From the NCBI GenBank assembly GCA_021432635.1, contig MU270043.1:496001-560000 (forward strand): a stretch of 64,000 nt of DNA. The letters run 5' to 3'. This DNA is from Thozetella sp. PMI_491 (lineage: Eukaryota > Ascomycota > Sordariomycetes > Chaetosphaeriales > Chaetosphaeriaceae). Of the stretch, positions 58,052 to 64,000 are shown piece after piece; position 1 is the stretch's first letter; every line of letters starts with the position of its first letter. The position numbers were made by a program, and so were the translations under genes. Under the pieces are notes generated by a model that was given only the letters and a program-made list of their open reading frames with translations, did not search any database and had not been told where the DNA came from.

Positions 58052-60753
58052 TCACGGGTCCTCAGCCTCCTCTACCTCGGCCTTCGGCGCCTCAGCGTCC
58101 GTCATCTCTTCATCCTTGGATCCGTTCTCCTTTGCCTCGGCGGCCTTGCGCGCCGCCTCCTCCTCGGCCTTCTTGGCCTTCTCAGCATCGAGGCGGGCCT
58201 GTACGGCCTGACGCTCGGCCTCGACCTTCTCAAAGTGCCGCTGGACGATGGGGCCAGCAAGCGACTTGAGCTCGTCGATCTTGGCGACGTAGGTAGCCTT
58301 GGTGGCATCGTCACCCTCGTCGTAGAGCCAGTCCTAACAACCTATCAGCATGCGGTGCGCTGCATTCCATACAAAAATACTTACCTCTGTCTCGGTGAGC
58401 TTCGACCGGATCTTGTCCTTCTCGTCCTCGCTGGCAAACTCGGCGTATTGCTCATCGAGCTTGTTGCGGAGGTCATAGATAAAGGTCTCGAGTTCGTTCT
58501 TCTTCTCCTCTGTGTCCGCGACGAGCTTGTCCTCCATGACCATGCTCGCTTCCTTTTCGGCAAGCGTGTTCTTGGCAGACGTCTCCAGAGAGCTAGTGCC
58601 GCTGACGATTGGCAGCTCTCCCTTGCGGACCTGCTTCTTAACCTTGCGCATCTTAGGCTTGGCGTCGTCGGTATCCATGGCCTTGGACGGGGAATCAGAG
58701 GTTAGCTTCTTGAACTTCTCCTTGAGCGACGAAAAGGGGGAAGACTTGGAATCCGCCTCCAGGATCGTGTCAGCCCCGGAAACAATAATCTTGCGGCGTT
58801 TGGGCCCCTTAGGCCCTGACTCCTCGGCTCCTTCGCCTACGGCCGCCGAGGTACCCTCGGGGGCCATTCCGTATCGAGACATATGAACAGTACTCACATC
58901 GGCGTCCTTCTTCTCCCCGTCCTTGGCGTCCTCCTTGACCTCCTCCTCGACCTCCTGGTCCTCCACGTAGTAGCCACTCTCGACGTTGAGTACGCCATGG
59001 ATATTGACGCGCGCCTTGAGCTTGCAGATCATAAACTCGTCGGGGCCGTCGGTGGCCTTGACTCCCTTCACTGAGAACCGGCCAATGAAGGCCGGGATCT
59101 TGCCGGGGAGCTCTTCGGGCTTGGAATAGCGAGCCTCCAAGTCAAAGGGTTGCTTGCGGTAGAAGGTCAGAATCTTGGTCGAGGGGAGGATGTTGCCCTT
59201 GTTGAAGACAACCAAGCTAGTGTCCTCGTCGGGGATGTCGGCGTCCTTCTCCCAGGTGAACTCAATAGGGTAGGACATGACATCCTGGACAGCAAAGTCG
59301 CGCACTTTGAAGACGGGCGAGAGAATGGCACAGCTGAAGGCGCAGCCACGGGCGATGGCCTCGTCTTGATTCATGGTGTATGAGAGAGGCTTGCCGAAGA
59401 AGGCCTGGATTCGCTCCTTGACGGCCGGGACACGGCTGCCGCCGCCGACCATCTCGATGATATCGATGTCATCCTTGGTGAGCTTGGCGTCGGCTAGAGC
59501 TTGCTCCAGAGGCACGTGGGCACGGCTGAGGAGGGGCTCGACCATGGCCTCAAACTCCTGGCGCGTGATCATGGCGCGGACGTCAATGTCGTTCATAAGA
59601 GACTCGATGTTGAGGGGCCCTTGCTGGTTGGCAGACAGGACCTTCTTGAGCTTCTCGGCGGCGGCCAAGACACGGGTCATGGCCTTGGGGTTTGAGTTGA
59701 TGTCGATCTTGTACTTGCCCAGGAACTCCTTCTGGAGGTGGTCTACAAGGGCTTTGTCGAAATTTCGGCCGCCGAAGTGGCGGTCAAAGGCGGTCGCCTT
59801 GACAGCGAGCTCACCCTTCTTAAACTCGACAATGGATACAGTGTAGTTACTGTGGCCGACGTCGACAAAGGCCACGCGCCTTGGCTTCTCGTCGCCTGAG
59901 GGCAGGTCGAGTTTTGTGATGCCGTAGCCGAGGGCGGCGGCGGTCGTGTCGTTCATGAGACGGAGCAGCTTCAGGCCGGCAATCTCGGCGGCGTCGATCA
60001 AGCTCCTTCGCTGGACATCGGTAAACCAGGCGGGCACGCTCATGACCAGGTCAGAGACTGGGAGCTTGATTTCGTTTGATGTTGTCTGCTTGATCTTGCT
60101 GAGGAACATGGCCACCAGCTGAGTGGCGGAGAAGCGTTGCTTCTCGCCGAGGTAGCTGACCTCGGCGCCGACCTGGCCATTGACATCCACCAGAGGGGCC
60201 GAGATGAACTGTTGCTCGATCTCGATATCGGGATCCTTGATGGAGCGGCCGGCAAGTCGCTTGAGGGCGCCGACCGTGTTCTTTAGGTTGGAGATCTCCT
60301 GCGTCTTCGCGGCCTCGCCGAGGTAACGAGACTTGGGACCGAAGCCAACGAGCGAGCTACGAGGCGAGAAGCGTCAGCGGGCAAAAGAAACCAACAGGGG
60401 CGAGATAAGGTGGGAAGGTGGGGGCAAGACTCACGGAGTGGCTCGGTTGGAAACCTCATTGGCGATCTACACATTGTCAAGAGCGGTCAGCTTTCTTCCG
60501 TCATGTTCTGCGATCCGGTGCCAGATACCGGGTGAGAGGGAAGGGGGGAGGAGGAAGAAGGCGGGGGGGGGCAGGCATTATCGGTGGTGGGGTATAACAT
60601 ACAACATCGACACCTCTGTTTCGAGCGACGGCGATGACCGTGTTGAGGGTTCCGAAATCGACACCTGAGAGGGCATACTGTCAGCGATCAAGGTTTCTCA
60701 TAGGGTGCAAGCAAAGGAGGGCGACCGGGGCTGGACGTACCGACGACACTCAT
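58052..60753 (-). CDS. HSP88: Hsp110-type chaperone HSP88 (Sse1 family)
   Basis: complement(join(58052..58333,58385..58681,58898..60356,60435..60466,60603..60664,60741..60753)), 714 residues, close to the known fungal HSP88 size. The first three coding exons are 13, 62 and 32 nt: MSVV|GVDFGTLNTVIAV...GVDV|IANEVSNRATP|SLVGFG. Hsp110 proteins are nucleotide-exchange factors for Hsp70 and hold unfolded clients. The nucleotide-binding domain (to ~385) has DFGTLNT, LMNDTTAAALGYG, VDVGHSNYTVS and MVGGGSRVPAV. The substrate domain holds an acidic loop (EVEEEVKEDAKDGEKKDAD) and then KPKMRKVKKQVRKGELPIV. I place a 216-nt intron (58682-58897) after DAD: donor GTGAGT, branch GCTAAC, acceptor AAG. It is stop-free, so retention would add 72 residues. 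The last exon ends TDAEAPKAEVEEAEDP. Confidence 0.93.
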
Positions 60754-60858
60754 GTTGGGCGATCTCGTGGAGGGGCACTGTTGACTCGAGTAAATAAAAC
60801 GAATTGCGAGGCGGGCGGGCTGGAGGGCTGAAAGGTGGTGGCTCACCAACAGAAGTGA

Positions 60859-60869
60859 GGTTTAGGGTT
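60859..60869 (-). promoter_or_regulatory. Telobox-like element upstream of HSP88
   Basis: On the minus strand it reads AACCCTAAACC, 106 bp upstream of the HSP88 ATG. It differs by one base from AACCCTAACCC upstream of YIP1 (33940-33950). Confidence 0.45.
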
Positions 60870-61124
60870 ATACCGAAGGGGGGGGTTCTTCGCCCAGAGT
60901 CGGATGGAGGTAGGATGGGTCGAGAACGAGGTGTTTGAGGGTCGGGCAGCCCGGAGGGTGGTGGGTGGCTTCGCAAAAGGGATATGGGGAGTTGCAGAGA
61001 AGAAAAAAAAAAGGTTGCCCGACAGGTGCGGCGGACTTTCCCCTCCAAACGACTTCACTTGGTGGGCTTTTCTCTGGTGCTTGTTCCCCACACCGTGGAG
61101 TGTGCCAAGTATTAGAAGGTGGGA

Positions 61125-61137
61125 GAACATTCTCGAT
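61125..61137. promoter_or_regulatory. Candidate heat shock element of HSP88
   Basis: GAA-CA-TTC-TC-GAT is two perfect and one near-perfect inverted nGAAn unit, about 372 bp upstream of the HSP88 start codon. This matches the HSF1 binding rule and the gene's expected heat induction. Confidence 0.5.
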
Positions 61138-61206
61138 TGGTCTCCCGTCTTCGCGCAACAACCAAACCAGGCACCCCACCACACATGCCAGCTCAGCTGT
61201 ATTAGA

Positions 61207-61250
61207 GGGAGAGGGAGGGGAGGGGAGGGGGGCAACTGGGACCCGGGGGA
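61207..61250 (+). other. G-rich tract with G-quadruplex potential
   Basis: Successive runs of three to six G separated by single A bases, then GGG and GGGGG after short spacers, within the HSP88 upstream region. Confidence 0.55.
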
Positions 61251-62730
61251 GTAGAGATAGCCACCTTCGACGATTGCCTTGTCTTGCAAGCTTGGCTCAG
61301 GCGGCATTCACGAAATGTGCTGGATTGGGCAGTCGCTGTGCGCCGAGGAAGCGAGCGTGCGGACAGCAGGCAAACCAAGCGGCCGCGCGCCAGGTGCGTT
61401 CCCTACCCAGAAGACGAGCTGGGCCAGGTTAGGCGTCAAGGAGCAGCTCTAGGCGCACGCCAGTGGGGCCCCCCTAACACCCCACCTCTGCTCGATCTCA
61501 CCGCCAACGAGGGCCATAAGAGCCAAGCAAGGCGAGGGGCGAGGGAGATGAAAAAGCTGCCCCGCCATAACATTTGGCCGGCCCGTCGAATCGTGGCCTC
61601 GCCCCAACATGCCCAAGCTTGGGGTGGGAATGGAGGCGAGGCTTGAGGCTTGAGGCTTAAGCTTTCCAAACCTACCAAAAGCTCCAATTAGCGAAGCCAA
61701 CGAGACACACACTTGCAAGTTGCCACTCTACATATACATTGGCGGACCAAGTGTCTAAGGTAGGCACTTATTATCCGTCAGACCCGAACTTGAGCCCCTC
61801 TTGTTCCCAACCCCGATTCAATATTTACTGCCTTGGCCCTTCTTAACCCCCCGGGCCCTCCTTGTGCGGGTCGAAGAGAACAGTCGTGGTCCGCCAAGCC
61901 CACCTTCTCGAGCCTACTCGAGCCTTCTCGACTCTTCGCCGCCTGGGGAGAGATATGTACGTAACAAGGGGGGGATGGTGTGGGTTGCGCCAAGGCAAAC
62001 ATGACTTGCCTGCCAGTGGCCTGCAGGATCAGGCACTACGTCCCGGCTACACAGATCGGTAAACATTATGTTATATTTTGGATCGAACCTCTACCCCCGG
62101 GCGAATCAGCAACCCTTGTTCCTCCTTGGGTCGATTGCCAGCAGTCTGCTTGAGTGAGGGGAAATGCTGGCAATACTGGCAAGCCTCGTCGTCCTCGTAG
62201 CTCCAACAAATAAGCCAAGGATAGCTCGCAATTTTCAACACAACAACCCGAGGAGCTAGCATCGGATATAGAAAATACAACCCCTTATATTTCCAAAGGG
62301 GTACTACCTAGGGATAGCAGAAAGGGGGCGAGGGGCATTCTAGAATGCTCTTCGCTTGGCTCTTCGCTCGGAATAGGTGCGGCGTCTTATGAATGGCTCG
62401 ACTATTATTATATATCATGCCTCCTTCCTTCACTCCACAAACTTGGCCTGCTGTCTCCTTAGCCAGGACATCATCGTCATTCCCCTCGGCCCCTTTTCCC
62501 TTGACTTGTATGCTCGAGTTCGATGCTTTGTTTTCCAAAAAAGATAGGACAAGGACGCCGTTTTGGATGCAATACTTCTATGAGTCTTCGTGTTTGCTCT
62601 GCCCATCTCTCCCTCGGGTCTTTTCCACAGAACAGGCTCTACCAGAACCCCAAATCTCGCTCCAGCTCCTCTAGTTGTTGCAGCCTTCCTTCCAGTGCCG
62701 TCCACGGTTTCCACTGACCGCCCTAAATTA

Positions 62731-64000
62731 TTAGAGAGGACCGCGACCGCGGCTGCTGCCACTGCGGTGCTGTTCCGGGTTGAGATGCGAAGATCCTATC
62801 TCGCCTTCGACCTCGTCCATGGTCGAAGTCCGCATCCAACTTGCTCGTCCAAGTGGACTCCGGCCGGTCCTCGAGGTCGAGCTTGGTGGCGGCATGAGGG
62901 GCTGGCGGGCGTTATGGGACGACGACTCCCCTGTATAGAGCTCCTGGGATGAAGAGACGCGCGAGACAAAGCTCTCATTGGAGGCGAGCCTCCTATGAGC
63001 TGGTCGGCTTGTCCCGCTGGAGCTAGGACCCAAGGACAGAGATTCGGACGCGTCCGTAAAACCGCCCCTGCTCAGCTCGTGCTCGCTGAACTCGTAGACC
63101 TGGCCGGGAGGTGGGCCCTGGTAGAGTCGGGAATTGCTCATGAACTGGTTCAGCTGGCTCGACTGGGCAAGTTCGTACTTGCGACGGTCTTCCTCGCCCA
63201 TGATACTCTCGACTCGTCGCGGGAGGTAGATGGAGAAGCTGTTTGTCTGGCTCGAGTACGAGCTTTCAAACGAATCGCGATGGTGCAGGGGGCGCCGACC
63301 CCCGGTGTAGTGCGACCCTCCCATCACGTTGACGCTCATCAGGGAATCATCCGGATGCTGATACCAACCACTTAGCGTGCGCTCTGGAGCCGCGAATCTT
63401 CCGACCACCCTGTCCGGAGGTTGCAGGACGCTCTTGGACCTCCCCAGCCCGCCCTTGTTCTTTCCTTCCCTTGCTGCCATCTCGTGCCTCTCCTCCGCCG
63501 CGGGGATAAAGGACTCAGGAACAATGTTCAGGTCGTCGCCGTTCTTCTCGGCCTGCTCGATGGCCTCCTGTGCTGTGGTGTGTACATCGGCTGCGGCCGC
63601 ATCGGCTCGCGGACCACCCCAGGTTCTTTGGCCGGCCGTGAAAATCCCGTATACCATGTAGTACCAGTTGAAGAAAGGGTTCAGGACAAACATGAGCGGG
63701 TAGAGCCAGATCTTAAACCTCCTCAACTTGGCGCCAAAGTAGACCATCATCAGCCAATTGAGCCCCAGGGATATAGCGATAAAGCCGACGGGCAGGTCCG
63801 TCACCTTCTTTGTTGTCGTGAGGAGGGCAAGCACCATGATGAAGAACAAAAGAGCCGTCGTCCGGACCGTGTTCTGCATGAAGCGGACCATGATCAGGAT
63901 GGGATACCGCTTCCAGAGGCGCCAATCCGTCAGCATGCAGACTTCGTTGGTGATGAAGCCAAGAAACCACCGGCGCCGCTGCTTGATGAGCGACCGCAGC
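62731..64000 (-). CDS. Chitin synthase, C-terminal part (class VI/VII-like), cut by window edge
   Basis: Partial; 422 residues to the stop, with the 5' end beyond the window. Chitin synthases add N-acetylglucosamine from UDP-GlcNAc to growing chitin at the plasma membrane. The active-site signature QRRRW lies at the very edge (LRSLIKQRRRWFLGFITNE), just after the missing catalytic core. Three membrane segments follow: TTALLFFIMVLALLT, VGFIAISLGLNWLMMVYF and WLYPLMFVLNPFFNWYYMVY, then a TFTAGQRTWGG-like block (IFTAGQRTWGGPR). The last ~290 residues are a Ser/Arg-rich disordered cytosolic tail. The sequence after QRRRW (FLGFITNEVCMLTDWRLWKR) fits my memory of class VI or VII, and not yeast Chs3 (QRRRWINST). 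The class call is tentative; chitin synthase family is firm. Confidence 0.9.
   Translation of the reverse strand, partial: LRSLIKQRRRWFLGFITNEVCMLTDWRLWKRYPILIMVRFMQNTVRTTALLFFIMVLALLTTTKKVTDLPVGFIAISLGLNWLMMVYFGAKLRRFKIWLYPLMFVLNPFFNWYYMVYGIFTAGQRTWGGPRADAAAADVHTTAQEAIEQAEKNGDDLNIVPESFIPAAEERHEMAAREGKNKGGLGRSKSVLQPPDRVVGRFAAPERTLSGWYQHPDDSLMSVNVMGGSHYTGGRRPLHHRDSFESSYSSQTNSFSIYLPRRVESIMGEEDRRKYELAQSSQLNQFMSNSRLYQGPPPGQVYEFSEHELSRGGFTDASESLSLGPSSSGTSRPAHRRLASNESFVSRVSSSQELYTGESSSHNARQPLMPPPSSTSRTGRSPLGRASWMRTSTMDEVEGEIGSSHLNPEQHRSGSSRGRGPL

Larger units (their letters stand above)
60754..62730. promoter_or_regulatory. HSP88 promoter region and chitin synthase 3' flank
   Basis: 2.0 kb between two minus-strand genes. 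The HSP88-proximal part carries a telobox-like element (60859-60869) and a heat-shock-element-like GAAcaTTCtcGAt (61125-61137). A G-run tract lies at about 61207-61250 and short TTGAGGC repeats at 61641-61660. Open frames are of low complexity; no gene supported. Confidence 0.55.

Noticed and set aside
62079-62100. GGATCGAACCTC as a minus-strand tRNA B box
   Set aside because: The stem bases AGAGG and CAAAA do not pair; no cloverleaf.

Overview
The window reads as a chromosome segment of a filamentous ascomycete, most likely a Sordariomycete (Sordariales-like). It is GC-rich. Genes are cut by many short GT-AG introns (48-216 nt) with CTAAC/CTGAC-type branch sites. The gene set is typical for such fungi: HSP88, a QRRRW chitin synthase, DASH and NuA4 subunits, and a GCP6-type gamma-tubulin complex protein. 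I find 18 protein genes I can support. I saw no tRNA, 5S rRNA, CRISPR array or intact transposon.

Layout. At 0.8-4.4 kb there are two minus-strand genes, a mitochondrial ribosomal protein (MRPL4/uL29m) and a zinc-finger regulator. A gene-poor 12 kb stretch (4.4-16.4 kb) follows, with simple repeats, G-runs and at most decayed coding remnants. A compact block at 16.5-23.8 kb holds GCP6, EAF7, ASK1 and a 73-residue protein. A second gene-poor stretch lies at 23.8-29.1 kb. From 29 to 44.3 kb genes are dense: ERG5 (CYP61), a rhodanese, a YIP1-family protein, ubiquitin-L40, RRN7, eIF5A, VPS52 and a TBC Rab-GAP. From 47.4 to 64 kb there are an MMS1/DDB1-family protein, eIF5B, HSP88 (Hsp110) and the C-terminal part of a chitin synthase cut by the window edge.

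How the genes fit together. There is no metabolic cluster. Six of the eighteen genes serve ribosomes, translation or protein folding: MRPL4, ubiquitin-L40, RRN7 (Pol I initiation), eIF5A, eIF5B and HSP88. Three serve Golgi/endosome traffic (YIP1, VPS52, the TBC protein), two the mitotic apparatus (GCP6, ASK1) and two chromatin or genome maintenance (EAF7, the MMS1-like protein).

The most striking sequence feature is gene architecture. The start codon of ubiquitin-L40 is split by an intron (A|TG) and followed by a 7-nt coding microexon. HSP88 begins with coding exons of 13, 62 and 32 nt and carries a 216-nt stop-free intron of 3n length. Several other introns are 3n or have tandem acceptors. 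I found no convincing novel defence or mobile system; two low-confidence decayed coding remnants in the gene-poor stretches are flagged. All exon boundaries were inferred by reading frame, splice consensus and remembered family sequences, without a search.
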